Assembly: GCA_012103255.1 (NCBI GenBank)
Contig: WLXD01000001.1
Coordinates: 1,129,501-1,193,500, forward strand
DNA: 64,000 bases
Direction: 5' to 3'
DNA from: Acidobacteriota bacterium
GTDB taxonomy: Bacteria > Acidobacteriota > UBA890 > WLXD01
Shown here: positions 10,115 to 20,153 of the stretch, piece by piece
Layout of the letters: each line of letters begins with the position of its first letter
Numbering within the stretch: position 1 is the stretch's first letter
Notes under the pieces: generated by a model
Database searches by the model: none
What the model saw: the letters and a program-made list of their open reading frames with translations, nothing else
What the model was told of the DNA's origin: nothing
Made by a program: the position numbers and the translations under genes

Positions 10115-10459
10115 ATGAGCCAGCGGGCTGACGAGCTACCACCTATGAAACCTGAGGCGTTCACCATCTTGCTGACTCTGCTCGACGGTCCGCAGCACGG
10201 CTATGCCATCCTGCAGCGGGCCCAGGCGGATCCTGCTGCGCGCGGTGTGCTCCAACCCGGTTCCCTGTATCGAATTCTCGCGCGGCTTCTCGAGGCTGGC
10301 CTTGTAGCTGAACTGTCGTCGGCCGACGTGCCTGCGGACGCGGACTCGCGCCGACGCTACTACCGGGTCACCGACGATGGTCGCCATGTCATGGCTGCGG
10401 AGTCGGAGCGCATGGCTGCTCTGGCTGCAACCGCACAGCAACGCCTGGCAGGCTCGTGA
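10115..10459 (+). CDS. PadR family transcriptional regulator
   Basis: ILLTLLDGPQHGYAILQ...LQPGSLYRILARLLEAGLV...RRRYYRVTDDGR. Confidence 0.9.
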   Translation: MSQRADELPPMKPEAFTILLTLLDGPQHGYAILQRAQADPAARGVLQPGSLYRILARLLEAGLVAELSSADVPADADSRRRYYRVTDDGRHVMAAESERMAALAATAQQRLAGS

Positions 10460-13083
10460 TGGCAACGCTCGCCGCTCCGGTGCGTCTCTCCGCCGCGGTC
10501 TATCGGGTGCTCCTCCGTCTCCTACCCACCTGGTTTGCGCGGGGATTTGCCGGCGAGGCGGCGCACGTTTTCACCGAGGTGGCGCAGGTCGAATACGAGG
10601 CCCGAGGGTTGGCAGGCTTGGCGGTTCTCTGGCGGCGAACGCTCGCAGATCTGGCTAGGGGTATCTGGCAAGAACGAAGCACCTATTCGACTTTCGCCGC
10701 AATCGGTCCGATGGTTCGCCACGCGCTGGGCGTGCTGCGGCGAGAGCCGTGGCTCGCCGGTGCCGTCGTCTGCACCATCGGCCTCGCGGTTGGAAGCGCG
10801 ACCGCTATCTACACGCTTGCGTACGGAATCCTGCTGCGACCACTGCCGTTTCCTGACTCCGAACGGGTCATGGCGATTTGCGAGATCGCGCCGGAGACCA
10901 CGGGATACTGCGTAGCCTCTCCGCCGAACGTCCATGATCTCGGCGCGCTGACAGACGCGGTTGATCACGTGGGCGTTGCGCGCACGTGGCGCTACCGTTT
11001 CCAGGAGGGCGCCGAAAGTACGCCTCTGACCACGGGTATCGCGACCCCGGGCTTCCTCCGCGCCCATAGCGTCGACGTGCGGCTCGGGCGCCTCTTCACA
11101 GACGATGAACTGGCGGCGGGCGACAACCGCGTGATCGTGCTGACGCACGAGTTCTGGCAACAGTGGACCGGCGGTGATCCGGAGGTTCTCGGCAGGGGTC
11201 TCACGCTCGATGGCGAGGAGTTCGCGGTTGTCGGCGTGCTGACGGAAGCGAGTTGGGTTCCGGAATTCGGGCATGCACGCGCATGGGCGCCGCTGACAGC
11301 GAGTCCCGACAATCCAGATCAACGCGACTGGCGAGGATTCGTCTCGGTCGCGCGTGTTGCAGAAGGCGCAACTGTCGACGAGGCACGTGCCGAGCTCCTT
11401 GCAACATACGCGGGCCTGACGTCTGAATATCCCGATGACCTGGCGGGGTGGGAGCTTCAGGCGCCGCGGTTGCGCGAGCAGCTGACCGGCAGCGCGGTGC
11501 CGGTAATCAGGCTGTTCGCTTTGGCGGTGGGTTGTCTCCTGCTAGTCGGATGCGCCAATGTGGCGAACCTGCTGATCGTCCGCGCCCAGTCGCGCTCTCC
11601 CGAAATCGCGGTCCGCGCTGCTCTCGGTGCCGGCCGGATCCGACTTGGCACCCAGCTCCTGGTCGAAAGTGCCGTTCTGGCGTTCGCCGGCGGCGCAGTA
11701 GGACTCGGGCTAGCCTTCATCTTCGTACGCCTCGGTATCGAGATCGCCCCGCCCGGCATCCCGAGGATCGACGAGGTCGGCGTCGACCTTGGGGTCGGGC
11801 TGTTTACCGTCGTGCTCTCGCTGGCGACCGCGGCGGCCTTCGGCATGCTCCCAGCGGTGCGTGTGTCTCGCACCGACGTCGGCGATGTGTTGCGCGGTGG
11901 GCGCTTTGGCGACGTCAGTACGGCCCGCATTCGGCGCGCAATCCTCGTCGTCGAACTCGCCCTGGCGGTCACGCTGCTCGCTGGAGCGGGCCTGGGTATC
12001 AGAGGGTTCCTGCGGCTCACGGATTGGGACCCGGGATTCGAGCAGAACGGGCTCGTCGTGACCTGGATGATCGCAGACTTCAGCCAACTGAAGTCAGGCG
12101 TCGAAATTGCCGATCGGTTCGACGAGGCTCAACGAGTGGTGGCGGCTCTGCCAGGGATCGACTCGGTCGGCCAGGCGTCCTCGTTGCCGCTGTATGGGGG
12201 TATCGAGACCGGTGAGTTGCTCGTCGACGGAGGGCAGCCCGGTGGCGAGCTGCACATGGTGCAGCACTTCGATATCGCGCCAGGCTACTTCGCCACTCTC
12301 GGCGTGCCGATTTTGGAGGGTCGCGATATCCAGGAGATAGACGGCACGGACACGGAGCCCGTTGCTGTGATCAATGAGGCAATGGCCCGTCGCTACTGGC
12401 CAGGTGGTGAGCCGCTTGGAGCCGAGGTCAGTGTTGGCGGGCACGACGCCCGCGTGGTTGGCGTGGTTCGCGACATGCGGCCGTTCGCGCCGACCGAGCC
12501 CGTGCGACCTGCCGTCTATTGGCCACGTCGTCAGTTTCCGCGTGGCGCGACCTACGTGGTCATGCGCACGCAGGTGGCCGCGACTTCGGTCGAGGGATTG
12601 GTACGAGAGCGCCCCGCGGCTGAGGTGCCCGATGTCGAGGTCACTGCGTTCAGCACTCTCCGCGAGAGCGCTGGCCGCGAACTAGTCTCTCCACGCTTTC
12701 AGGTGGTGCTCCTCGTGGGGTTCGCGGGCGCGGCCCTGTTGCTCGCGGCCGTCGGGATCTACTCCATCGTGTCTTATGGCGTGGCTCAGCGGCGGCGGGA
12801 GATCGGGGTGCGGATAGCCTTGGGCGCACGACCACACCGGATAACCTCTGAGATCGTTGGCTCCGGCGTCCGCTTGGCTGTCGCCGGCTGCCTGTTCGGC
12901 ATCGGCGCGGCCGCCGTACTGGGACGATCCCTCGAGTCGATGCTCCACGGCGTGTCGTCTACTGACCCGGTCGCATTGATCGCAGTCGCAGCGTTCTTCG
13001 TGTTCGTGGCGGCGATTGCGTCGTGGATACCGGCCCGCCGCGCGGCAGCAGTCGATACGGCTGGGGCACTGCGCGGCGAATAG
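10456..13083 (+). CDS. ADOP-type (MacB-like/FtsX) ABC transporter permease
   Basis: Duplicated MacB_PCD + FtsX architecture; ALGAGRIRLGTQLLVES and RREIGVRIALGARPHRI; translationally coupled to PadR. Confidence 0.88.
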   Translation: MMATLAAPVRLSAAVYRVLLRLLPTWFARGFAGEAAHVFTEVAQVEYEARGLAGLAVLWRRTLADLARGIWQERSTYSTFAAIGPMVRHALGVLRREPWLAGAVVCTIGLAVGSATAIYTLAYGILLRPLPFPDSERVMAICEIAPETTGYCVASPPNVHDLGALTDAVDHVGVARTWRYRFQEGAESTPLTTGIATPGFLRAHSVDVRLGRLFTDDELAAGDNRVIVLTHEFWQQWTGGDPEVLGRGLTLDGEEFAVVGVLTEASWVPEFGHARAWAPLTASPDNPDQRDWRGFVSVARVAEGATVDEARAELLATYAGLTSEYPDDLAGWELQAPRLREQLTGSAVPVIRLFALAVGCLLLVGCANVANLLIVRAQSRSPEIAVRAALGAGRIRLGTQLLVESAVLAFAGGAVGLGLAFIFVRLGIEIAPPGIPRIDEVGVDLGVGLFTVVLSLATAAAFGMLPAVRVSRTDVGDVLRGGRFGDVSTARIRRAILVVELALAVTLLAGAGLGIRGFLRLTDWDPGFEQNGLVVTWMIADFSQLKSGVEIADRFDEAQRVVAALPGIDSVGQASSLPLYGGIETGELLVDGGQPGGELHMVQHFDIAPGYFATLGVPILEGRDIQEIDGTDTEPVAVINEAMARRYWPGGEPLGAEVSVGGHDARVVGVVRDMRPFAPTEPVRPAVYWPRRQFPRGATYVVMRTQVAATSVEGLVRERPAAEVPDVEVTAFSTLRESAGRELVSPRFQVVLLVGFAGAALLLAAVGIYSIVSYGVAQRRREIGVRIALGARPHRITSEIVGSGVRLAVAGCLFGIGAAAVLGRSLESMLHGVSSTDPVALIAVAAFFVFVAAIASWIPARRAAAVDTAGALRGE

Positions 13084-13092
13084 TACGCGCGA

Positions 13093-13383
13093 CTAGCCCT
13101 CCCAGGTAGGCCCGTCGTCTGGCGGGTCGCTTTCGTCGAGCTTAGCCGCAGCCCGGAGGAGTTCGCGCGTTGCCGTGGCCACGCCGAAGAAGAAGCCGAG
13201 CAGCATCAGCCAAGGCGCCGTGTCGAGCCAGCCGTCGAGCAGATAGCCGATGCCCATGCCGAACGCGATCGACACCGGGAACATGAGGCCGACATGACCT
13301 ATCGAGCCGAACTGCTGGGCTCCGTCGCGGAGCCCGCTGAGCCATTCCGGGACGTTCGAGCGGTCCTGGTCAGGCTCTTTCAT
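13093..13383 (-). CDS. AtpZ/AtpI family protein
   Basis: GLMFPVSIAFGMGIGYLLDGWLDTAPWLMLLGFFFGVATATREL two-helix pattern. Confidence 0.72.
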   Translation of the reverse strand: MKEPDQDRSNVPEWLSGLRDGAQQFGSIGHVGLMFPVSIAFGMGIGYLLDGWLDTAPWLMLLGFFFGVATATRELLRAAAKLDESDPPDDGPTWEG

Positions 13384-13392
13384 GTGGGACGA

Positions 13393-14865
13393 CTAGAACG
13401 GCAGTGTGGCCGACTGTACCCACTCGATGAACGGCGTTGCCCAGATCACGCCCAGGATCGTGATGACCGCGCTCAACGCCAGCGTCACATTGAGTGGCAT
13501 CGAGTGCACGAGCGTCACGTCGCTATCGGCGTCTGCAACGAACATCGCCTTCACGAGGCGCAGGTAGTAGAAGATCGAAATCGCGGCGTTGATCGCGCCG
13601 ACCACTGCGAGCCAGCCGTAGCCTGCCTCGACCGCCGCACCGAACACGTACCATTTGCCGAGAAAGCCGATCGTCGGCGGAATGCCGCCGAGCGAGAGCA
13701 GGAAGATGATCATCGCGGCTGCAGCCCAGCCGCTGCGGTGTACCAGCCCGTTGAAGTCTTCGACGCGGTCGCAGGCCATGCCCTCGCGTCGGAAGATCAC
13801 GATCATCGCCCACGCGCCTATGTTCATGAACGTGTACGCGAACAGGTAGTACATCGCTGCCGACACGCCGTACGCGGTTCCAGCCACGATGCCCATCAGC
13901 GCATAGCCCGCGTGGGCGACGCTCGAGTAGGCGAACATTCGCTTCACGTTGTCCTGCGTCACGGCAGCCACGTTGCCGAAGGTCATGGTGGCGACGGAAA
14001 GCACCGCGAGCAGGGCTGTCCAAGAAGCCGTCATCGGCTCGAACGCAACGAACAGCAGCCGGATCATCATCGCGAAGGCCGCGGCTTTCGAGGCGACGGA
14101 GATGAACATCGACACCGGCGTCGGAGCGCCCGAGTAGGCGTCTGGAGCCCACATGTGGAACGGCACAGCGGCAACTTTGAACGCCAGCGAGACGACGAGG
14201 AGAATCAGCCCGAGGATGAGGATCGGGTTGTCGGTCGTGCCGGGGACGTTGAGCGACGTCCGGATGGCTTCGATATTCGTCGTGCCGGTGATCGCATAGA
14301 TCAGCGAGAGAGCGTAGACGAATACGCCGGACGAAAGGCCGCCCAGGATGAAGTACTTTACGCCCGCCTCGGAGGACCGCCGGTCGCTCTTCAGGTAGCC
14401 GACGAGAACATAGACGGACAGCGCCTGGAGCTCGAGGCCCACGAAAAGGCTGATCAGGTCGGCGGCGCGCGCCATGATCATCATGCCCACCAGGGAGGTC
14501 AGCATGAAGAAGTAGTACTCGGCGGCGTGTGCGTCCTCATCGTCGAGGAATCGGAACGAGGCGCCAATCGCCAGAGCGGCGGCTACGAGGAACAGCGCCG
14601 AGAAGAAGGAGCCGAACCCGTCAACGGCCAACTGGCCGGCGAAGGCCGTGGCAACACCGTTCGACATCAGCGCCGGCAAACCAATCGTGACGCCGGCCAT
14701 CGCTGCAAACACCGTGAGGAGAGTGATCCAGGCGAAGCGGTGGCCGGTGTTGTTATTGCGCTCGGCGAACGCGCCCCACACCAGGACGATGCAGGCGCCG
14801 ATGGTGAGCGTGATCTCGGCGTTGAGCGCTGCGAGGTCGGAGGCGGAAAAGGGAATGGATTCCAT
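13393..14865 (-). CDS. nuoN: NADH-quinone oxidoreductase subunit N
   Basis: Order in nuo operon; multi-helix antiporter-like protein with KVAAVPFHMWAPDAYSGAPTPV. Confidence 0.93.
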   Translation of the reverse strand: MESIPFSASDLAALNAEITLTIGACIVLVWGAFAERNNNTGHRFAWITLLTVFAAMAGVTIGLPALMSNGVATAFAGQLAVDGFGSFFSALFLVAAALAIGASFRFLDDEDAHAAEYYFFMLTSLVGMMIMARAADLISLFVGLELQALSVYVLVGYLKSDRRSSEAGVKYFILGGLSSGVFVYALSLIYAITGTTNIEAIRTSLNVPGTTDNPILILGLILLVVSLAFKVAAVPFHMWAPDAYSGAPTPVSMFISVASKAAAFAMMIRLLFVAFEPMTASWTALLAVLSVATMTFGNVAAVTQDNVKRMFAYSSVAHAGYALMGIVAGTAYGVSAAMYYLFAYTFMNIGAWAMIVIFRREGMACDRVEDFNGLVHRSGWAAAAMIIFLLSLGGIPPTIGFLGKWYVFGAAVEAGYGWLAVVGAINAAISIFYYLRLVKAMFVADADSDVTLVHSMPLNVTLALSAVITILGVIWATPFIEWVQSATLPF

Positions 14866-14870
14866 CGCGA

Positions 14871-16478
14871 CTAGTTGGCCTCGTTGGCGGCGGCAACCGC
14901 TTCGTCGTCGAGCTCTTCTTCAGCCGCGGCGGTCGACTCCATGGCCGGGATGCTCGGCAATGGCGGCGGCACCACATCGGATCCGTCGAAGTAGCCCGGA
15001 TGCACGCGCTCGATGATGGCGTTCACGGGCGGCTCGAGGGTCTTCAGAACCGGCGTTGGCATCAGCCCCATCCACACCGCTAGCACCGCCAGCGGCAGCA
15101 GCGTCGCGACCTCACGGAGGTTGAGGTCCGAAAGACCCGCGATCTTGTCGTCTTTGACCTCGCCGAACATGACGCGTTGGAACAACCAGAGCAGATAGGC
15201 CGCGCCGAGCACGATGCCCCAGACCGCCCAGTAGGTGTAAGCCGGGTTCCATTCGAATGCGCCGATGAGGATAAGGAACTCGCCGACGAACCCGTTGAGT
15301 CCGGGCAGACCCATCGAGGACAGTGCCATGATCGCGAAGAACGTTGCGAAGACCGGCATGACTGTGCCGAGTCCGGAGAACGCAGCGATCTCACGAGTGT
15401 GCATCCGCTCGTAGATCAGGCCGACCGCGAGGAACAAACCTGCAGTCGAGACACCGTGGTTGAGCATTTGCATCACGCCGCCCTGCAGCCCGATCGGGTT
15501 GAGGGCGAAGATGCCGAGCGTGATGAACCCCATGTGCGAGACGGACGAGTAGGCCACCAGGCTCTTCCAGTCCTTTTGCATCAGGGCGACCAGGGCGCCG
15601 TAGATGATCGCGATGATCGACAAAACAGCGATCATCGGCGCGAAGTCGATGGAGGCCTCCGGCATGATCGGCAGCGACAGGCGCACGAAGCCGTATGTAC
15701 CCATCTTCAAGAGCACGCCTGCAAGGATTACCGAACCAGCGGTTGGTGCTTGAACGTGAGCGTCAGGTAGCCAGGTGTGGAACGGCCACATCGGCACCTT
15801 GATCGCGAACGCCAGGAAGAATCCGAGGAAGACCCACCATTGCAGGTCGCCCGGGATTGCGAGCTGGTAGTAGGCGAGCACGTTGGTCGTCCACTCACCG
15901 GTCACGGAGTGGTTGTAGAAGTACAGCGCCAGGATGCCCACGAGCATCAGCACCGACCCGGCCAGCGTGTAGATGAACAGCTTGATCGCTGCGTACATGC
16001 GGTTCTGGCCGCCCCAGAGCCCGATGAGGAAATACATCGGCACCAGCATGATTTCCCAGAACATGTAGAACAGGAAGAAGTCGAAGGCGATGAAGACGCC
16101 GAGCATGCCGGTCTGCAAGATCATCAAGTACACGTAGTACTCCTTGATCCGCTTCCCGATGTAGGTCCACGACGACAGGCAGGCGATGCTGCCCAGCAAC
16201 GTCGTGAGCAGGATCAGCGCCAGCGACATCCCATCGATGCCGGTGAAGTACTCGACGCCGATGGCCGGAATCCACTCCGCTCGGGTCACCCCTTGCAGTT
16301 CGGCGGTGTCGAAGTTGAACCCGCGGAGCAGGAAGAGCGACAACACGAAGTCCACGAACAGAATGATGTTCGCGGCCCACTTGATCTCGTTTTCGCGTTC
16401 CTTGCCGAATAGAAGCGCAATCGCAAGCGCTCCCAGAGCGGGCAAGTAGACGACCACGGTGAGGAGAGTTGGGCTCAT
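14871..16478 (-). CDS. nuoM: NADH-quinone oxidoreductase subunit M
   Basis: IKVPMWPFHTWLPDAHVQAPTAGSVILAGVLLKMGTYGFVR. Confidence 0.95.
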   Translation of the reverse strand: MSPTLLTVVVYLPALGALAIALLFGKERENEIKWAANIILFVDFVLSLFLLRGFNFDTAELQGVTRAEWIPAIGVEYFTGIDGMSLALILLTTLLGSIACLSSWTYIGKRIKEYYVYLMILQTGMLGVFIAFDFFLFYMFWEIMLVPMYFLIGLWGGQNRMYAAIKLFIYTLAGSVLMLVGILALYFYNHSVTGEWTTNVLAYYQLAIPGDLQWWVFLGFFLAFAIKVPMWPFHTWLPDAHVQAPTAGSVILAGVLLKMGTYGFVRLSLPIMPEASIDFAPMIAVLSIIAIIYGALVALMQKDWKSLVAYSSVSHMGFITLGIFALNPIGLQGGVMQMLNHGVSTAGLFLAVGLIYERMHTREIAAFSGLGTVMPVFATFFAIMALSSMGLPGLNGFVGEFLILIGAFEWNPAYTYWAVWGIVLGAAYLLWLFQRVMFGEVKDDKIAGLSDLNLREVATLLPLAVLAVWMGLMPTPVLKTLEPPVNAIIERVHPGYFDGSDVVPPPLPSIPAMESTAAAEEELDDEAVAAANEAN

Positions 16479-16604
16479 CGCTGCTCCTGGCTATCGACCG
16501 ACAGTATCGTTTTTACGCGGCGGCCGAGGCCACCGTTTATATGTTCAGACCACCGGGTGACGGCTCCTGCCGCACCCTCAGATTTCTTTCTTCAACTCGT
16601 CCGA

Positions 16605-18812
16605 CTACAGAAACAGGTAGGCGGAAACCAGAACAAATGCGCCGATCGCGATGACCAGTGCGTAGTTCTGAACCATTCCTGTCTGCAGTGCTCGGAAGAT
16701 CCAAGACCCGGACCAAACGCTGTTGGCTGCGGCGTTGACCGCGCCGTCGACCACTCGGTTGTCGAACTCACTGCTTGCCGTGCCCGATTGTTTGGTGGCG
16801 GCTGCAACGCCCTCCACCGTGCCGTCGAGCACTGCATCGTCGAACACCCAGAGGCCTTTACCCAAGTCCTTGGCGCGTTGCACGAAAGCAGCTTCGTAGA
16901 GTTCGTCGACCCAATACTTATTCCAAAGGGCTGCGTACAGCCCACCGAAGCGCTTCGCAGGCTCGTCGGTAGGCTTGCCGCGCCCGTAGATCTGATACGC
17001 GAGTCCGATGCCGGCTAGAGCGACGCCAGTGGAGATCAACATGAGGGTCCACTCGAGCGCAGTGTTGTGTTCTTCACCTTCGGCAGTGAGTACGAACGCC
17101 GGCTCTTGCGCGATGGGCCTGGCGAGAACCTGCGCTGCTTCACCGCCGATCGCGGGCGCGACAATCGCCGGCGAATCCGGGATCATCGCGTGAGCTTCGG
17201 CTTCGCCATTGTCGTCGCCTGCGCCGTGGCCCCCTGTGACGGGTTCCAGCCAGCGCACGATGTCCACTGTCTCATGAAGGCTCTCGAGCGGACCAATTCG
17301 CAGGTTGGCCGGGATGCCCACGTAGCCGCCAACGATCGAGAGGATCGCCAGGACGATCAGCGGGATCGTCATCACGGGCGGGTTCTCGTGCACATGTGAC
17401 TCGGTGTGCTCATCCATCCGAGAGTCGCCGTAGAACACCATGATCAGCATGCGCATCATGTAGAAGGCCGTCATGCCGGCGACCAGGGTGCCGATGGCCC
17501 AAAGCCACGGCGAACCGTTCGGTCCAGTGAACGCGTACCAGAGAATCTCGTCCTTGGAGAAGAATCCGGCGAGGCCCGGCACGCCCGCGATCGCCAACGT
17601 TCCGATGAGGAACGTCATGTGTGTCCGCGGCATGTACTTGCGTAGATTGCCCATCTTCCACATGTCGAGCTCGCCATGCAGCGCGTGCATCACCGAGCCC
17701 GCCGCCATGAAGAGCAGCGCCTTGAAGAAGGCGTGCGTCATCAAGTGGAAAACACCCACCGCGTAGGCGCCGACGCCGCAGGCCAGGAACATGTAGCCGA
17801 GCTGCGAGACCGTGGAGTAGGCGAGCACTCGCTTGATGTCGTTTTGCACCATCGCGATGGATGCGGCCATGAGCGCGGTCAGCGCGCCAACCACGGCGAC
17901 CACCGTCATCGTCATCGGCGACAGCGTGAACAGCACGTTGGAGCGCACCACCATGTACACACCGGCCGTCACCATCGTGGCTGCGTGGATCAGCGCCGAA
18001 ACCGGCGTCGGCCCTTCCATGGCATCTGGCAGCCAGACGAAGAGCGGGATCTGCGCGCTCTTACCCGTGGCGCCGATGAACAGCATCATCGTGGCGAACG
18101 TGATGAGGCCCGAGCCCACCTCGGAGTTGGCGGCGGCGCCCGCGAAGATGCCGTCGTAGTCGAGCGTGCCGAACGTGAAGAAGAGCGTGAACATGCCGAT
18201 GATGAACGCGGCATCGCCGATGCGGTTCACGACGAAGGCTTTCTTGGCCGCGTCGCCCGCAGATTTCTTCTTGTAGTAGTAGCCGATCAGCAGGAACGAA
18301 CAGAGTCCGACCCCCTCCCACCCGATGAACATCATCGCGTAGGAGTTGCCGAGCACCAGAATGAGCATGAACGAGGCAAACAGGTTCAGGTACGTGAAGA
18401 ACCTGTAGAAGCCCTTGTCCGGCGGGTCATGCTTCATGTAGCCGATGGCGTACACGTGGATCAGGAAACCGACGCCGGTAACCACGAGCACCATGAGAGC
18501 CGAAAGCGGATCGAACTGCAGGCCGAACGGAATGTCGAGGGTCGCCGACTCTACGTGGGCGTCGTTGTCGTGCATGTGCACGAGCGAGCCCGAGATCCAG
18601 TCGTAGAGCTCGATCTCCACATGCCGATCTTCCACCGGCATGCTGGCCAGTTGCATGAACGAGCCGAAGCCGATGATGAAGGCGACCAGCATGCAGCCGC
18701 TGGCAAGCGCACCGGTGAACAGCTGCGAGCGGATGTATCGCGACGCAAATAGCCCGTTGATCACAACGCCGACCAGCGGCACCAGCGGAATCAGCCAGAA
18801 GTAGTCGAGCAC
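16605..18812 (-). CDS. nuoL: NADH-quinone oxidoreductase subunit L
   Basis: KSAQIPLFVWLPDAMEGPTPVSALIHAATMVTAGVYMV. Confidence 0.96.
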   Translation of the reverse strand: MLDYFWLIPLVPLVGVVINGLFASRYIRSQLFTGALASGCMLVAFIIGFGSFMQLASMPVEDRHVEIELYDWISGSLVHMHDNDAHVESATLDIPFGLQFDPLSALMVLVVTGVGFLIHVYAIGYMKHDPPDKGFYRFFTYLNLFASFMLILVLGNSYAMMFIGWEGVGLCSFLLIGYYYKKKSAGDAAKKAFVVNRIGDAAFIIGMFTLFFTFGTLDYDGIFAGAAANSEVGSGLITFATMMLFIGATGKSAQIPLFVWLPDAMEGPTPVSALIHAATMVTAGVYMVVRSNVLFTLSPMTMTVVAVVGALTALMAASIAMVQNDIKRVLAYSTVSQLGYMFLACGVGAYAVGVFHLMTHAFFKALLFMAAGSVMHALHGELDMWKMGNLRKYMPRTHMTFLIGTLAIAGVPGLAGFFSKDEILWYAFTGPNGSPWLWAIGTLVAGMTAFYMMRMLIMVFYGDSRMDEHTESHVHENPPVMTIPLIVLAILSIVGGYVGIPANLRIGPLESLHETVDIVRWLEPVTGGHGAGDDNGEAEAHAMIPDSPAIVAPAIGGEAAQVLARPIAQEPAFVLTAEGEEHNTALEWTLMLISTGVALAGIGLAYQIYGRGKPTDEPAKRFGGLYAALWNKYWVDELYEAAFVQRAKDLGKGLWVFDDAVLDGTVEGVAAATKQSGTASSEFDNRVVDGAVNAAANSVWSGSWIFRALQTGMVQNYALVIAIGAFVLVSAYLFL

Positions 18813-18815
18813 GCG

Positions 18816-19124
18816 TCAGCCCTTCAGCAGGTGGATCTCGTCGACGTTGACCGTCGTCGAGTTGCGGAACATCGCGATCACGAGGCCGAGGCCGATCGCG
18901 ACCTCAGCAGCGGCAACCGCGATGGTGAAAATCGTGAACACCTGACCCGTAAGGTCGGGACGGAAGCGCGACACCGCGATCAAGTTGATGTTGGCGGCGT
19001 TGAAGATGAGCTCCATGCACATCAACACCATGATCACGTTGCGGCGAATCAGAACGCCGGCCACACCGATGCCAAACAGCAGCGCGGACAGCAGCAGGTA
19101 GTGATTCAGTCCGAGTTCGGCCAC
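18816..19124 (-). CDS. nuoK: NADH-quinone oxidoreductase subunit K
   Basis: IMVLMCMELIFNAANINLIA; AAAEVAIGLGLVIAMFR. Confidence 0.95.
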   Translation of the reverse strand: MAELGLNHYLLLSALLFGIGVAGVLIRRNVIMVLMCMELIFNAANINLIAVSRFRPDLTGQVFTIFTIAVAAAEVAIGLGLVIAMFRNSTTVNVDEIHLLKG

Positions 19125-19125
19125 G

Positions 19126-19641
19126 TCAGACTCGCTTCCTGGACAGGTATATCGCGCCGATCATTGCGACCAGCAAGAGCACCGAAGCCACCTCGAACGG
19201 GAGGAGGTAGTCGGTGTAGAGGGTCATGCCCATCGTTTCGGTATTGCCGCCTTCGACGGCACGCAGAACGGAGCCGGACGCCGACGGGTCAGCCGCCAGG
19301 CCGCCCGCGTTGCCCCACAAGAGGAAACCGATCTGGGCGGCGAGGATCATCGAGAGCACCGTGGCGGGAAGCCATTGCCGATGCAGAAATTCCACCTGAT
19401 ACGTCTCGCTGACATTCACCAGCATCACGACGAACAGGAACAGAACGACGATGCCCCCGGCATAGACCAGGATCTGCACAGCCGCCACGAACTCCGCTTC
19501 CAGCAGGATGAACAGGGCGCCCACGGCGACAAACGAAATCACCATGTAGACGACCGAGTGCACCAGATGGCGACTCGTCACCATGAGCACGGCGCTGGAT
19601 AGCACCACCGCCGCTATGGCGTAGAAGGCGTAGATTTCCAA
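19126..19641 (-). CDS. nuoJ: NADH-quinone oxidoreductase subunit J (probable TTG start)
   Basis: SVVYMVISFVAVGALFILLEAEFVAAVQILVYAGGIVVLFLFVVMLV. Confidence 0.92.
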   Translation of the reverse strand: MEIYAFYAIAAVVLSSAVLMVTSRHLVHSVVYMVISFVAVGALFILLEAEFVAAVQILVYAGGIVVLFLFVVMLVNVSETYQVEFLHRQWLPATVLSMILAAQIGFLLWGNAGGLAADPSASGSVLRAVEGGNTETMGMTLYTDYLLPFEVASVLLLVAMIGAIYLSRKRV

Positions 19642-19654
19642 ACCGGGTCCGTAC

Positions 19655-20122
19655 CTAGCGTTCGTAGTGAACGATGTTGTGTCCGCTATCGAGAATCCGC
19701 AGGTCGTGCACCGCGTCGGCGCGGTTGTAGACAGCGGCTTCGTACTCGTTGCTGTGATAGATCGAGTCGACCGGGCATACCTCTTCGCACAGGCCGCAGA
19801 ACAGGCAGCGCGCGTGGTCGATGTAGAAGTACGTGGCGTACTTGCCGCCCTTGCCCTTCGTATAGCCGCGCTCACCCTCGAGGTGAATGCACTTGTCGGG
19901 GCAGATCTTTTCGCACAGATAGCACGCGATGCAGGTGCTCTCGTCGACCCGCAGGATGCCGCGGTAGTTCGGATGCACCGACTCCCGCTCGAGCGGGTAT
20001 TGCACGGTGACCTTCGGCTTGAAGGTGTACTTCAGGGTCAGCCACATCCCCTTGAGGAGCTCAAGGAGAAGGAACTGTTCGAAGAACCCTTTTTTCGGTG
20101 CAGACGAGATGTTCGTGCTCAT
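19655..20122 (-). CDS. nuoI: NADH-quinone oxidoreductase subunit I (2x 4Fe-4S)
   Basis: CIACYLCEKICPDKC and CLFCGLCEEVCPVDSI. Confidence 0.95.
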   Translation of the reverse strand: MSTNISSAPKKGFFEQFLLLELLKGMWLTLKYTFKPKVTVQYPLERESVHPNYRGILRVDESTCIACYLCEKICPDKCIHLEGERGYTKGKGGKYATYFYIDHARCLFCGLCEEVCPVDSIYHSNEYEAAVYNRADAVHDLRILDSGHNIVHYER

Positions 20123-20153
20123 TCCAGGTCCGGATTTTCGGGCTGGGGGCGCT

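Noticed and set aside
13294-14874. 526-aa ORF antisense to nuoN, and other long antisense ORFs (e.g. 3831-4859, 5033-6091, 17676-18752, 28987-30312)
   Set aside because: Shadow ORFs of high-GC coding genes; compositionally biased (Arg/Asp/His/Glu-rich) with no family motifs, opposite well-supported genes.
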